A stretch of DNA of 64,000 nucleotides from Microbacterium arborescens (GCA_003339645.1 QNUV01000021.1:434001-498000); one strand, 5' to 3'. Positions 19,917 through 29,467 are shown, numbered from the stretch's first letter. Numbers and translations: made by a program. The notes: a model not told the origin generated them from the letters alone.

Positions 19917-20654
19917 GTGACCCTGCTGCCGCCGGATGCCCCGGTTCCGCCGGACGTCTCCGCTCGACTGCGACGGCTCGCGGGCGGTGCGGGCGCGACG
20001 CCGCTGTGGCGCAACACCATCGGGGGTGTGACATTCCGCACCGACGACGGCCGCGTCGTCAAGATCGGTCCGCGGAACCTCGAGACGTCCATGCGCGCCG
20101 AGTCGGAGCGCCTGCGATGGGCCGCGCGATACACGCCGGTTCCCGAGGTGATCGAGACCGGTGAGGATGGCGACGCCGAGTGGCTAGTGACCCGCGCACT
20201 GCCCGGCCGGTCGGCTGTCGATCCCCGCTGGGTCGAGGAGCCCGCCACCGCCGTGCGCGCGGTCGGCGAGGGACTGCGCGCCCTCCACGACGCCCTGCCG
20301 GTCGCCGGCTGCCCGTTCGACTGGGGTGTCGAGCATCGGCTGCGCACCGCAGCGGCCCGCGGCCTCGACGTACCGGCATCCCTCCACGCGGCGCCCGAGC
20401 CCGATCTTCTCGTCGTCTGCCACGGCGACGCCTGCTGCCCGAACACCCTCGTCGACGACGACGGGCGGTGGCTCGCGCACGTCGACCTGGGGGCCCTCGG
20501 CGTCGCCGACCGGTGGGCCGACATCGCCGTCGCGGCGATGAGCACCGAGTGGAACTACGGCCCCGGCTGGGAGGACGCGCTCATCGCCGCCTACGGCGTC
20601 ACCCCAGACCCCGAGCGCCTGGCCTACTATCGGTCGCTGTGGAACGAGACCTGA
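19917..20654 (+). CDS. aminoglycoside 3'-phosphotransferase-like kinase
   Basis: This phosphotransferase of 245 residues has the protein-kinase-like APH fold. The catalytic loop CHGDACCPNTL (about residue 168) and the metal-binding segment HVDLGALGVADRWADIA (about 186) closely follow the APH(3') pattern, and TPLWRNTIGGVTF resembles its nucleotide-positioning region. The GTG at 19917 has a -10-like CAGGAT six bases upstream. The adjoining overlapping GNAT gene gives a kinase-acetyltransferase pair. Resistance cannot be claimed; chromosomal homologues of unknown substrate are common in actinobacteria. Confidence 0.85.
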   Translation: MTLLPPDAPVPPDVSARLRRLAGGAGATPLWRNTIGGVTFRTDDGRVVKIGPRNLETSMRAESERLRWAARYTPVPEVIETGEDGDAEWLVTRALPGRSAVDPRWVEEPATAVRAVGEGLRALHDALPVAGCPFDWGVEHRLRTAAARGLDVPASLHAAPEPDLLVVCHGDACCPNTLVDDDGRWLAHVDLGALGVADRWADIAVAAMSTEWNYGPGWEDALIAAYGVTPDPERLAYYRSLWNET

Positions 20655-21148
20655 CCTGGCGCATCGTCGACGTCGCCTACGACGATCCCCGCGCCCGTGA
20701 CCTGCGCCGACAGCTCGACGACGACCTCGGCGCCCGGTACGACGGCTTCCACGGCGACGAGCCAGACGAGCGACGCCGCGCCCGCGCCCGCGCGCTCGCG
20801 ACGCACCCTGACGAGATCGTCACGACGCTGATCGCCCTCGTCGCCGAAGCCGGCGCGGACGAGGCCCCCGCGGGGCACGTCATCCTGCGCCGGCTCGGCG
20901 ACGAATGGGAGATCAAGCGGCTCATCGTGGCACCCGCGTTCCGCGGGCTCGGCATCGCGCGCGCCCTCATGTCGGCCGCGCTCGATGCCGCCCGAGCAGA
21001 CGGTGCGGAACGCGTGATCCTCCAGACCGGGCTCCAGCAGCCCGAGTCCCTCGCGCTCTACTCCTCGATGGGCTTCAGCCGCATCCCGGTCTACGAGCCC
21101 TATGCCGAGACGATGCCTCGCTCGGTCTGCTTCGCGCTCGCGCTCTGA
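20639..21148 (+). CDS. GNAT-family N-acetyltransferase
   Basis: The 169-residue acetyltransferase has the acetyl-CoA loop IVAPAFRGLGIARALM at about residues 100-115 and LYSSMGFSRIPVYEPY near the C-terminus. It resembles small GNATs that act on polyamines or amino-sugar compounds, but the substrate is unknown. The GTG at 20639 lies 16 bases inside the upstream kinase gene, so translation is probably coupled. It converges on glpK with only eight bases between stops. Confidence 0.85.
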   Translation: MERDLTWRIVDVAYDDPRARDLRRQLDDDLGARYDGFHGDEPDERRRARARALATHPDEIVTTLIALVAEAGADEAPAGHVILRRLGDEWEIKRLIVAPAFRGLGIARALMSAALDAARADGAERVILQTGLQQPESLALYSSMGFSRIPVYEPYAETMPRSVCFALAL

Positions 21149-21156
21149 CCGCGGCC

Positions 21157-22671
21157 TCAGCGGACGTCGTCGTCGACCCAGTCCATCGACTTCGTCACGG
21201 CCTTCTTCCACAGCCGCAGCTGGCGCTCGCGCTCCGGGGCGTCGTCGTTCGGCGTCCAGCGCTTGTCCTCCTGCCAGTTGGCCCGCAGCTCGTCGAGGTC
21301 GTTCCAGAACCCGACGGCGAGACCCGCGGCGTAGGCGGCACCGAGCGCGGTGGTCTCGGCGATGACCGGTCGCACGACGGGAACGCCCAGGATGTCAGCC
21401 TGGAACTGCATCAGCGTGTCGTTGGCGATCATGCCGCCGTCGACCTTCAGCTCGGCCAGGTCGACGCCGGAGTCGGCGTTGACGGCATCCAGGACCTCAC
21501 GCGTCTGGAAGGCCGTCGCCTCGAGCGCCGCCCGCGAGAGGTGCCCGCGGTTCGCGTAGCGCGTGAGCCCCACGATCGCGCCGCGGGCATCGGGCCGCCA
21601 GTACGGGGCGTACAGGCCCGAGAACGCGGGCACGAAGTAGACGCCGCCGTTGTCTTCGACCGACAGCGCGAGCTTCTCGACCTCGGGCGCCGTGGCGATG
21701 ATTCCGAGCTGATCGCGCAGCCACTGGATGAGCGACCCCGTGACGGCGATCGATCCTTCGAGCGCGTAGTGGGTGGGGCCGTCGCCGAGCTTGTAGCCGA
21801 TCGTCGTGAGCAGACCGTTCTCGGACCGCACGATCTCGGTTCCGGTCTGGAAGATCAGGAAGTTGCCGGTGCCGTAGGTGTTCTTGCTCTCGCCGGCATC
21901 GAAGGCCGCCTGCCCGAAGGCCGCAGCCTGCTGGTCACCGAGGATGCCGGCCACCGGCGTCTCGCGCAGCAGCGACGTGTCGCGAGCCTCGCCGTAGACC
22001 TCGCTGGAGGAGCGGATCTCGGGCATCATCGAGCGCGGCACCCCGAAGTCGGCCAGGATGTCGGCGCGCCATTCGAGGGTCTCGAGGTCCATGAAGAGCG
22101 TGTGCGACGCGTTCGTGACGTCGGTCGCGTGGATGCCGCCCGAGGGGCCACCGGTGAGGTTCCACAGCACCCAGGTGTCGGTCGTGCCGAAGATGAGATC
22201 GCCGGCCTCGGCCTTCTCGCGCGCACCCTCGACGTTCTCGAGGATCCAGACGATCTTGGTGCCCGAGAAGTAGGTCGCCAGCGGCAGACCCACGATGTCC
22301 TTGTACCGCTCGACACCCTTGTCACCGGCGAGCCGGTTGACGATCGGCTGCGTACGCGTGTCCTGCCAGACGATGGCGTTGTAGACGGGGATGCCGGTGT
22401 TCTTGTCCCAGACGACGGCGGTCTCGCGCTGGTTGGTGATGCCGATCGCGGCGATGTCGTGGCGGGTGAGGTTGGCGCGACCGAGCGCGATGCCGATGAC
22501 CTCGCGCATGTTGTCGCGGATCTCGATCGGGTCGTGCTCGACCCAACCCGCCCGCGGCATGATCTGCTCATGCTCCTTCTGCCCGACGGAGATGATCGAG
22601 CCCTTCTTGTCGAAGATGATCGCGCGGCTCGAGGTCGTGCCCTGGTCGAGGGCGATGATGTAGTCGGTCAT
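21157..22671 (-). CDS. glpK: glycerol kinase
   Basis: This enzyme phosphorylates glycerol to sn-glycerol-3-phosphate with ATP. The 504-residue FGGY kinase shows the N-terminal phosphate loop [37 protein letters not shown] and the C-terminal ATP site [15 protein letters not shown]. Length is exactly that of GlpK. The ATG at 22671 has AAGGACG upstream. It is the distal gene of glpD-glpF-glpK, giving a complete route from glycerol uptake to dihydroxyacetone phosphate, likely under the SorC-type regulator divergent from glpD. Confidence 0.97.
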   Translation of the reverse strand: MTDYIIALDQGTTSSRAIIFDKKGSIISVGQKEHEQIMPRAGWVEHDPIEIRDNMREVIGIALGRANLTRHDIAAIGITNQRETAVVWDKNTGIPVYNAIVWQDTRTQPIVNRLAGDKGVERYKDIVGLPLATYFSGTKIVWILENVEGAREKAEAGDLIFGTTDTWVLWNLTGGPSGGIHATDVTNASHTLFMDLETLEWRADILADFGVPRSMMPEIRSSSEVYGEARDTSLLRETPVAGILGDQQAAAFGQAAFDAGESKNTYGTGNFLIFQTGTEIVRSENGLLTTIGYKLGDGPTHYALEGSIAVTGSLIQWLRDQLGIIATAPEVEKLALSVEDNGGVYFVPAFSGLYAPYWRPDARGAIVGLTRYANRGHLSRAALEATAFQTREVLDAVNADSGVDLAELKVDGGMIANDTLMQFQADILGVPVVRPVIAETTALGAAYAAGLAVGFWNDLDELRANWQEDKRWTPNDDAPERERQLRLWKKAVTKSMDWVDDDVR

Positions 22672-22717
22672 GATGTGACGTCCTTGTCTGTTCGCGTTGT
22701 CGGTTCGGTGGGGAGGG

Positions 22718-23470
22718 TCAGGCGAGGCCGAGCAGGGCGCCGGCAGCGAGTGCCGCGAGCGTACCGCCGATGAGGGGTCCGACGACGGGAACCCACGCGT
22801 ACGACCAGTCGCTCGATCCCTTGCCCTTGATCGGGAGCACGGCATGCGCGATGCGCGGGCCGAGGTCGCGGGCGGGGTTGATCGCGTACCCGGTGGGACC
22901 GCCTAGCGACGCGCCGATGCCGACCACGAGAAGGGCGACCGGCACCGCGGTGAGGGGGCCGAGCGAGCCCGGCGTGCCGATCTCGATGTCGCCGTAGTCG
23001 GCGAACCCGAAGATGACGAACACGAGCACGAAGGTCGCGATGATCTCGGTGACGAGGTTCCAGCCGTAGGCGCGGATGCCGGGGCCCGTCGAGAAGACGC
23101 CGAGCTTGTTGGCCGGGTCGGGCTCGGCGTCGAAGTGGTCGTGGTAGGCCAGCCAGCAGAGCACGGCGCCGAGGAAGGCGCCGACGAACTGGGCGGCGAT
23201 CGCGACGAGGAACTGGACGAACTCGATCTTCCCGCCCACCAGAAGCCCGATCGAGACCGCCGGGTTCAGCTGAGCGCCCGAGTACGACGACACGAGCACA
23301 CCGGCGAACACCGCCAGGCCCCAGCCCCAGTTGATCATGAGCGTCCCGCCGCCGAGACCCTTCGACTTGGCGAGGATGACGTTGGCGACCACGCCACCGC
23401 CGAGCAGGAGCAGCATCGCCGTTCCCACGAGCTCCGACACGAAGTAGAGCCCGAGATTGATGTCGTGCAT
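22718..23470 (-). CDS. glpF: glycerol uptake facilitator (aquaglyceroporin)
   Basis: The 250-residue channel protein of the MIP family has six membrane spans and two half-helices. The pore motifs are LNPAVSIG (about 68) and [10 protein letters not shown] (about 198). The aspartate after the second NPAR and the extended periplasmic loop are hallmarks of glycerol-conducting members rather than strict water channels. AGAAAGG lies upstream of the ATG. It sits between glpD and glpK, 46 bases before glpK, in the same transcription unit. Confidence 0.95.
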   Translation of the reverse strand: MHDINLGLYFVSELVGTAMLLLLGGGVVANVILAKSKGLGGGTLMINWGWGLAVFAGVLVSSYSGAQLNPAVSIGLLVGGKIEFVQFLVAIAAQFVGAFLGAVLCWLAYHDHFDAEPDPANKLGVFSTGPGIRAYGWNLVTEIIATFVLVFVIFGFADYGDIEIGTPGSLGPLTAVPVALLVVGIGASLGGPTGYAINPARDLGPRIAHAVLPIKGKGSSDWSYAWVPVVGPLIGGTLAALAAGALLGLA

Positions 23471-23574
23471 GTCAGCGTCGACCTTTCTGCAGAATCATCG
23501 CGCGGCGGCGTCGCCGTGCGAGAGGGCGGCCCGAGGGTGATCCGGCGTCGGGCCTCGCCGGGTCTGTGAGCGCG

Positions 23575-25293
23575 TCAGGCGGGGAGAGGCGCGAGGCGCG
23601 ACGTGCGGACGTCGATGCGGTGGGCCTCTTCGAGTGCCTGCGCGGCCTCCTCGACCTGAGCGCGGACGGTCTCCGCGTCCCAGCCGAGCACCGGAGCGGC
23701 CGCTTCGGCGACCTCGGTGAGGGTCTCCATCGAGACACCGCCGACGAAGGCGATCGAGGTGCGGCGCAGCAGCAGGTCCATGAGCGTGACCACCTCTTCG
23801 CGCTCGGCGAGGAAGGCGATCTCCTCGACGGAGTAGCCGGGCGCGTGCCCGAGCTCCTGCTGAGCGACCGGGAGCGCGGCGAGCACCTCCTGCGCGTAGG
23901 TGCCGTAGCGCTCGAGCATGCGATCGGCGAACTCGGCGGAGTGCGCACCGCGGTGAGCCTCGATCCAGCGCCGACGCTGAGCGACGCTGCGGGGGTAGCC
24001 GGCACCGCCGCCGATCGCGAGGTCGGTGGTCGCGACGCGGCGCGGGCGCCGCATCAGCTCGAGGACGTCGGTGGCGAGGTGCTCGGCGAGAGCGCGGAAG
24101 GTCGTCCACTTCCCGCCGACGAGGCTGAGGACGGGCACGTCGCCGAGACGGTCCTTCTCGATGCGGTAGTCGCGGGAGACGAAGCCCGGAGCGAGGTCGT
24201 CGTGCCGCGGGAGGGGACGGATGCCCGAGAACGTGTAGACGATCTGCGAGCGGTCGACGGCGATGTCGGGGAAGACCTGGCCGATCAGATCGAAGAAGTA
24301 GTCGATCTCGTCGTCGGTGCAGACCGTGGGGCGGCTCGGGTCGGCGTCGATGTCGGTCGTCCCGACCATGACCCGGCCCTTGAGCGGGTAGATGAGGACG
24401 ATACGGCCGTCCGCGGCCTCGAAGAAGATCTCGTTGCCGCCGGTCGCCTCGAGCAGCGAGGTGTTGTCGAGGACGATGTGCGACCCCTTCGTGCCGCCCA
24501 TGAAACGGGTCGGGGTGCCGAGCGCGCTGTTGGTCAGATCGGTCCAGGGGCCGCTGGTGTTCACGACGACGTCGGCCGTGAACGGGAACTCCTCTCCCGT
24601 GACGTCGTCGCGGATGATCACCGACGACCCGTCGGCGCCCACGACCGGAGCGTAGTTCGCCGCGCGGGCGGAGTCCTCGCGTGCGCCGTCGCGCAGCACG
24701 TCGAGCGCGAGGCGCTCGGGATCGTGCATCGAGGCGTCGTAGTAGGTCGCGGTGTAGCGGAACCGCTCGTCGAGCTCGGGGAACTGCGTCCGCGAGCTGC
24801 GGCGGCCGCGGAACCGGTGACGAGGCACCGATCCGCCGTCGCGCGAGAAGGTGTCGTACATGATCAGACCGACCTTGATCAGCAGCGCCCCGCGCTCGCG
24901 CGGCTTGCCGCGACCGTGCGTCACGAGCAGCCGGAACGGGGCGGCGAGGATGCCCGAGAAGGTGCGATGGATCGGGATCGTCGTCGGCAGCGGCTTGACG
25001 AAGTGGGGCGCGTTGCGCACGAGGCGGTTGCGCTCGGTCACCGACTCCTTCACGAGACGGAACTCGCCATTCTCGAGGTAGCGCACACCGCCGTGGATCA
25101 TGTGGCTCGACGCGGACGATGCGCCGCTGACGTAGTCGCCGCGCTCGACGAGTGCCACGTCGACCCCCTGGAGGGCGAGGTCGCGGAACGTCGCGATCCC
25201 GTTGATGCCTCCGCCGATGACGAGGACCTCGGCATGGGGGCGCTCGCGCAGGGCTCGGATGTTCGCTCGGGTGGTCGGCGTCGACTCGGTCAT
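23575..25293 (-). CDS. glpD: glycerol-3-phosphate dehydrogenase, FAD-dependent
   Basis: This membrane-associated flavoenzyme oxidises glycerol-3-phosphate to dihydroxyacetone phosphate and feeds electrons to the quinone pool. The 572-residue protein has the FAD motif VIGGGINGIATFRDLALQG at about residue 25, SASSHMIHGGVRYLE, the GRVMVGTTD substrate region and SLVGGKWTTFR. The C-terminal helical domain ends near PLPA. AAAAGGA provides the ribosome site for the ATG at 25293. It is the first gene of the glp unit, and three palindromic operators lie in its upstream region. Confidence 0.96.
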   Translation of the reverse strand: MTESTPTTRANIRALRERPHAEVLVIGGGINGIATFRDLALQGVDVALVERGDYVSGASSASSHMIHGGVRYLENGEFRLVKESVTERNRLVRNAPHFVKPLPTTIPIHRTFSGILAAPFRLLVTHGRGKPRERGALLIKVGLIMYDTFSRDGGSVPRHRFRGRRSSRTQFPELDERFRYTATYYDASMHDPERLALDVLRDGAREDSARAANYAPVVGADGSSVIIRDDVTGEEFPFTADVVVNTSGPWTDLTNSALGTPTRFMGGTKGSHIVLDNTSLLEATGGNEIFFEAADGRIVLIYPLKGRVMVGTTDIDADPSRPTVCTDDEIDYFFDLIGQVFPDIAVDRSQIVYTFSGIRPLPRHDDLAPGFVSRDYRIEKDRLGDVPVLSLVGGKWTTFRALAEHLATDVLELMRRPRRVATTDLAIGGGAGYPRSVAQRRRWIEAHRGAHSAEFADRMLERYGTYAQEVLAALPVAQQELGHAPGYSVEEIAFLAEREEVVTLMDLLLRRTSIAFVGGVSMETLTEVAEAAAPVLGWDAETVRAQVEEAAQALEEAHRIDVRTSRLAPLPA

Positions 25294-25323
25294 ACTGCAT
25301 CCTTTTCCACGGCTGTCCCGATC

Positions 25324-25329
25324 TACACT
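25324..25329 (+). promoter_or_regulatory. -10 box TACACT of the glp regulator gene
   Basis: TACACT would place the transcript start near 25336, just ahead of the three palindromic operators. Binding there would therefore block the regulator's own transcription. Confidence 0.45.
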
Positions 25330-25338
25330 GGGGTCCAT

Positions 25339-25402
25339 CGCACGAATGCGCAACGGTCATGCACGAACGTGCACCGGCGCTGCGGCGATGCACGAACGTG
25401 CA
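25339..25402. promoter_or_regulatory. three palindromic operators between glpD and its regulator
   Basis: Two identical 14-base sites TGCACGAACGTGCA (25360-25373 and 25389-25402) have 6-base arms around AA. A third site at 25339-25352 differs at three positions. Site starts are 21 and 29 bases apart. They lie in the divergent region of glpD and the SorC-type regulator and overlap the regulator's leader, the right place for repression of glpDFK and autoregulation. Confidence 0.75.
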
Positions 25403-25414
25403 GGACGGATGACG

Positions 25415-26395
25415 ATGAGCGCGGACGCCGAGGCCGAGGCACGCACACGGGACGCGCTGCGCGCCGCGCAGCTGTACTACGTGCAGGACCGCACGATGGA
25501 TCAGATCGCGGCCGAGATGGCGCTCTCGCGCTCCTCCGTTTCGCGTCTGCTCGCTCACGCGCGCGAGATCGGACTCGTCGAGATCACGGTGCACTCGCCG
25601 CACGAGGCGAACTCCGTGGTCGCCCGGCGCCTGTCCGAGCGCTTCGGCATCTCGGTTCACGTCGTCAGCACGCCCCCGCGCACGAACGACGCCGAACGAC
25701 TCGAGCGCACGGCGCGCACGGCGGCCCACGTCCTGTCGTCGACCCTCGACCCCGATGCCAGCATCGGCATCGCGTGGGGAGCCACGGTGTCGGCGATCGC
25801 CCGCCATCTGCCGACCAAGCGGCTGCACGACTCGCAGATCGTGCAGATGAACGGTGCGGCCAACGAGTCGACGTCGGGGATCTCGTACTCGGGCGCGATC
25901 CTCGAGCGGTTCGGGCAGGCGTTCGGCACCGACGTGCAGCAGTTCCCGGTGCCCGCCTTGTTCGACGACCCGCTGACCAAACAGCTGCTGTGGCGCGAGC
26001 GGTCGATCCGGCGCGTCCTCGACGCGCAGTCACGCGTTCAGGTGTTCGTCTTCGGGCTCGGCTCGCCTCACGCCGACGTCCCCTCCCACGTCTACGCCGG
26101 CGGCTACCTCACCGGTGAAGACCTGCGCTCGCTGCTGCGCGACGGCGTCGTCGGCGACTGCGCGACCGTGTTCTACCGCATCGACGGCTCGGCGACCGGC
26201 ATCGAGCTCAACGCCCGCTCGAGCGGCCCGTCGCTCGAAGCGATCCGCCGCATCCCCCGTCGCCTGTGCGCGGTGTCGAGCCTGACCAAGCTCGACGCGC
26301 TGCGCGGCGCGCTCGCGGCGGGACTGATCACCGAGCTCGTCGTCGAGGAAGCGCTCGCCCGGCGGCTGGCGGAGACCACGGTCGGAGCGGCTTGA
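25415..26395 (+). CDS. SorC/DeoR-type sugar-binding transcriptional regulator, probable glp regulator
   Basis: This 326-residue DNA-binding protein has an N-terminal helix-turn-helix at about residues 25-55 (MDQIAAEMALSRSSVSRLL) and a SorC-type sugar-phosphate-binding domain (GIAWGATVSAIARHL, VFGLGSP, GVVGDCATVFYRIDG). Such regulators bind a phosphorylated metabolite; glycerol-3-phosphate or a related triose is the obvious candidate by context. The ATG at 25415 has AGGA nine bases upstream; ATG 25409 is in frame but too close to it. Three identical-type operators lie just upstream, between it and glpD. Confidence 0.9.
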   Translation: MSADAEAEARTRDALRAAQLYYVQDRTMDQIAAEMALSRSSVSRLLAHAREIGLVEITVHSPHEANSVVARRLSERFGISVHVVSTPPRTNDAERLERTARTAAHVLSSTLDPDASIGIAWGATVSAIARHLPTKRLHDSQIVQMNGAANESTSGISYSGAILERFGQAFGTDVQQFPVPALFDDPLTKQLLWRERSIRRVLDAQSRVQVFVFGLGSPHADVPSHVYAGGYLTGEDLRSLLRDGVVGDCATVFYRIDGSATGIELNARSSGPSLEAIRRIPRRLCAVSSLTKLDALRGALAAGLITELVVEEALARRLAETTVGAA

Positions 26396-26417
26396 GGCCC
26401 GATCTCGGGACGCGACC

Positions 26418-27206
26418 TCAGGACGGGCCGAAGATCGGGTGGAAGGCTCCCACCGCGACCGACACCGCGACCGCCGTGGCCGAGATCACGAGCCCGCCCG
26501 CCATGACCGCGACATCGGATGCCGCCAGCCGCGACTCCCGTGCCCACGTTCGACGTCCGGGTGCGCCGAAAGCCCGCGCCTCCATCGCCGTCGCGAGGGC
26601 GGAGCCGCGCCGGATGGCCAGCACGAGCAGCGCGAACGCCATGCCCAAGGCGCGCCGCAGCCGCCCCGCGTCGGCAACACCGCGGGCCCGCCGCGCGAGC
26701 GCGAGCGCGCGCCAGTCCTCGGTCAGCAGACCGAGCATCCGCATCCCCGCGAGGCCCCCGATGACGAACCGGGCGGGAAGACGCAGGATCTGCGCCAGCC
26801 CGTCGGCGAGGTCGGTCGGGTCGACCGTGATGAACAGCACGACGGCCGGGAGACCGATCGCCAGGACGCGGAGCGCGGCTGCCAGTCCCAGCGCGAGAGA
26901 CCCCTCGCTGACGTGGACGAACGCCCAGGAGAAGACCTCCGCTCCGCTGCGTTCCCCGTAGAGCGAGATTGTCACCGCGGCCGCCGGCGCGGCGATCCAC
27001 AGCGGCAGCGTCCGCACCCAGAATCGGCGCCAGCCGACACCCGAGGCGAGCAGGAGCGGCAGCTCGAGGAGCAGGGCCACCCCGGCCGAGACCGGGTCGA
27101 TCGTGATGACCAGCGGCAGCGCGATGAGCAGTGCGGCCAGCAGCTTCGCCACGGGGTTGAGCGTCGCGACGCCACGTCGGACAGGGGACGGTGCGATGGC
27201 CGTCAT
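26418..27206 (-). CDS. ykoC: energy-coupling factor transporter transmembrane (T) component
   Basis: This 262-residue membrane protein of the EcfT/CbiQ family couples the ATPase to the substrate-binding S subunit. Several hydrophobic spans are followed by the ECF coupling motifs (LALARRARGV and SALATAMEARAFGAPG, the two Ala-Arg-Gly-like motifs). Its start overlaps the ATPase stop by four bases (ATGA). It is the last gene of the riboswitch-controlled S-A-T operon. The YkoC assignment follows from the YkoE-like S component. Confidence 0.88.
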   Translation of the reverse strand: MTAIAPSPVRRGVATLNPVAKLLAALLIALPLVITIDPVSAGVALLLELPLLLASGVGWRRFWVRTLPLWIAAPAAAVTISLYGERSGAEVFSWAFVHVSEGSLALGLAAALRVLAIGLPAVVLFITVDPTDLADGLAQILRLPARFVIGGLAGMRMLGLLTEDWRALALARRARGVADAGRLRRALGMAFALLVLAIRRGSALATAMEARAFGAPGRRTWARESRLAASDVAVMAGGLVISATAVAVSVAVGAFHPIFGPS

Positions 27207-28735
27207 GCGCCGACTCCGGCGGGCGCGTCCAGGGCGAACCGGCGTGCCGAGAGGGCGTCGAGCACCGCGTCGTCGTGCGTGATCGCGATCACCCCGCGCG
27301 GGCCGCGATCGTCGACTCCGTCTCGAAGGGCGGCGATGATCGCGACCAGCTCCGACCACGTGCGCGCGTCCTGGCCGTAGGTCGGCTCGTCGAGGACCAC
27401 AACCCGGGGACGCGCCGCCAGCATCGCGGCGACGGTCAGGCGGCGCTTCTCGCCGCCTGACAGCGTGTAGGGGTTCGCCGCGGCGAGCGGGGCGAGCCGG
27501 AGCCGCTCCAGCAGCTCGTCGACGCGCGCTGTCATCTCGGTTTCTTCGAGCCCGAGAGCGCGCGGCCCGACCTCGAGCTCGGCGCGGACCGACGAGCGCA
27601 GGATCTGGTGCTCCGGCTCCTGCAGCACGGTGCCGATCCTGGTCAGCAGCGCCGTCGAGGTCCATGCCGCGGGGTCGGCGCGGTCGGCGCGGTCGCGTCG
27701 CCGGGAACGGCGCAGGAGCGCCGCTCCCGCCGCCAGATCGTCGGCCGCGCGCACGGCGCCGCCCTGCCCGGGGAGCAGCCCCGCGAGCGTGAGGCCGAGG
27801 GTCGACTTGCCGGTGCCGTTGGGGCCCACGACGCCGAGCACCTCGCCGGCGCGCAGGTCGAGGTCGAGGGGGCCCGCGACCGGCACGTCCGTCGCGCGCC
27901 CGACGACGAGGCCGTCGGCCGACAGCAGCACGTCGCCGGGCGGAGAGGCCGGCCGCGGGGGGACGACCGGACGGATGCCGGGCACCCACACCCCCGAGGC
28001 CGCCAGCTCCGCGCCGCGTTCGGTCAGCACCGTCCGCGGGTCGCCGTCCGCGACGACGCCGCCGCCGGGTGCGAGGACGATGACCCGGTCGACGAGCGGG
28101 AGCCACGCGTCGATCCGATGCTCGATCACGACGAGGGTGGCTCCCGTGGCATCGAGCGCGCGGGCGACGGCGTCCCGCACATCGATCACACCCGCCGGGT
28201 CGAGGTTCGCCGTGGGCTCGTCGAGCAGCACCGCGCCCGGCTGCATCGCGACGACGCCCGCGAGCGCGAGGCGCTGCTTCTGCCCTCCCGACAGCGCGGC
28301 GGTCGACCGGTCGAGCGGGACGTCGAGCCCCACGGCATCCAGAGCAGCGCGCACCCGGCGCCAGATCTCGTCGCGCGGCACGGCGAGGTTCTCGCATCCG
28401 AAGGCGACGTCGTCGCCCACCCGCGCGAGGATCGTCTGACTGTCGGGGTCTTGGAGGACCAGCCCCACCCGACCCCGGGCGTCCGCCGCCGGCTGACCGT
28501 CGACGAGGAGCCCACCCTCCTGTTCGCCCTCGTCCGCTCCCCCGAGCACACCGGCGAGACCCTGCAGCAGCGTCGACTTGCCCGATCCCGATGCTCCGAG
28601 CAGCAGCACCCGCTCGCCGGCCCCGATGCGGAACGTCGTCTCGCGCGCGGCCCACGCGCGACGTGTGGCGTAGCGCCACCCCCAGCCGCGGGCTTCGAGG
28701 GTCGCGGGTCGCGCCGCGCCGGCGTCTTCGCCCAC
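27203..28735 (-). CDS. ykoD: energy-coupling factor transporter ATPase with two fused domains
   Basis: The 510-residue protein carries two ABC ATPase domains. The first has Walker A GASGSGKST (about residue 45), signature LSGGQKQR and LLDEPTANLDP. The second has Walker A GPNGTGKST (about 298), signature LSGGEKRR and VLDEPTYGQD. The Gln-loop LVLQDPDSQ and VLQEPEHQ segments are those of ECF ATPases. The GTG at 28735 begins two bases after the S-component stop. A single fused A subunit replaces the usual EcfA1/A2 pair, as in YkoD. Confidence 0.9.
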   Translation of the reverse strand: MGEDAGAARPATLEARGWGWRYATRRAWAARETTFRIGAGERVLLLGASGSGKSTLLQGLAGVLGGADEGEQEGGLLVDGQPAADARGRVGLVLQDPDSQTILARVGDDVAFGCENLAVPRDEIWRRVRAALDAVGLDVPLDRSTAALSGGQKQRLALAGVVAMQPGAVLLDEPTANLDPAGVIDVRDAVARALDATGATLVVIEHRIDAWLPLVDRVIVLAPGGGVVADGDPRTVLTERGAELAASGVWVPGIRPVVPPRPASPPGDVLLSADGLVVGRATDVPVAGPLDLDLRAGEVLGVVGPNGTGKSTLGLTLAGLLPGQGGAVRAADDLAAGAALLRRSRRRDRADRADPAAWTSTALLTRIGTVLQEPEHQILRSSVRAELEVGPRALGLEETEMTARVDELLERLRLAPLAAANPYTLSGGEKRRLTVAAMLAARPRVVVLDEPTYGQDARTWSELVAIIAALRDGVDDRGPRGVIAITHDDAVLDALSARRFALDAPAGVGA

Positions 28736-28737
28736 CG

Positions 28738-29373
28738 TCAGACGCGGGCGGTGGCTTCGCGCCCGGCCGCGAACCTGCTCAGGGCTCCCGTCCGCGCCAG
28801 GGCACGCGTGATGAGCCACCCGCCGAGGCCGGCGATGACCGCGCCCGAGACCGTCGTCGAGGCGATGTAGACCGACGTGAACAGCGTGTCGGCACCGGGG
28901 TACCAGAGGACGCGGTCGTTGATGCCGCCGGCGAGGCCCGCCCCGGCGCCCGCGAGGAGCGCGACCGGAAGACGCCACGACGCGTAGAGGAAGACGAGGA
29001 AGATCAGCTCTGCGCCGAGTCCCTGCACGAGGCCGGAGACGATCGTGAGCGGACCCCACTGGTTGCCGACGAGCGCCGAGATCACCGCCGCGAGCAGCTC
29101 GGTGTACAGCGCCGCACCGGGTTTGCGGATGATGAGGCCGCCGAGCACTCCGGCGATGAGCCAGGGTCCCGCGAGCAGCCCCTGCAGGCCGGGGAGCAAC
29201 GGCGTCAGCGCGGCGGACGGTCCCTGATAGGCGACGTTCCACAGCAGGAACACCGCGGCGCAGGCGACGCCGATGACGCTCGCGATGACGATGTCGACGA
29301 CGCGCCAGCGGAAGCGGCCGGGCGTGCGCCCGGTACGACGATCGGACTCGGTGGTGGACGCAGCAGCGTGCAT
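28738..29373 (-). CDS. ykoE: ECF transporter S component, YkoE family (thiamin precursor uptake)
   Basis: This 211-residue integral membrane protein gives the transporter its substrate specificity. It has about five or six spans, and the YkoE-type segments FLLWNVAYQGP, LIAGVLGGLIIRKPGAALYTE and QWGPLTIVSGLVQGLGAELIF. YkoE proteins are linked with uptake of thiamin or its hydroxymethylpyrimidine precursor. The TPP riboswitch directly upstream strongly supports this role. Its ribosome site GGGAGGAG is part of the 3' end of the riboswitch. Confidence 0.92.
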   Translation of the reverse strand: MHAAASTTESDRRTGRTPGRFRWRVVDIVIASVIGVACAAVFLLWNVAYQGPSAALTPLLPGLQGLLAGPWLIAGVLGGLIIRKPGAALYTELLAAVISALVGNQWGPLTIVSGLVQGLGAELIFLVFLYASWRLPVALLAGAGAGLAGGINDRVLWYPGADTLFTSVYIASTTVSGAVIAGLGGWLITRALARTGALSRFAAGREATARV

Positions 29374-29381
29374 TCTCTCTC

Positions 29382-29467
29382 CTCCCTGCGCCGGCATGAT
29401 CCGGATCAGGTTCGACGGTCGAAGCGTGGATCGCTTCCTCTCAGCCCGGCTCACCGGACTCCCGTGG
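29382..29467 (-). promoter_or_regulatory. TPP riboswitch (THI box) controlling the ECF operon
   Basis: On the minus strand the conserved TPP elements are present in order: GGGCTGAGAGG, then AACCTGATCCGGATCATGCC and GGCGCAGGGAGG. The closing bases run straight into the ribosome site GGGAGGAG (29379-29386) of ykoE, whose ATG is at 29373. TPP binding would therefore hide the ribosome site, a translational off-switch. Confidence 0.95.

Noticed and set aside
19917-21148. Recently acquired resistance island
   Set aside because: GC content and codon use match the surroundings and no mobile-element traces flank the pair.
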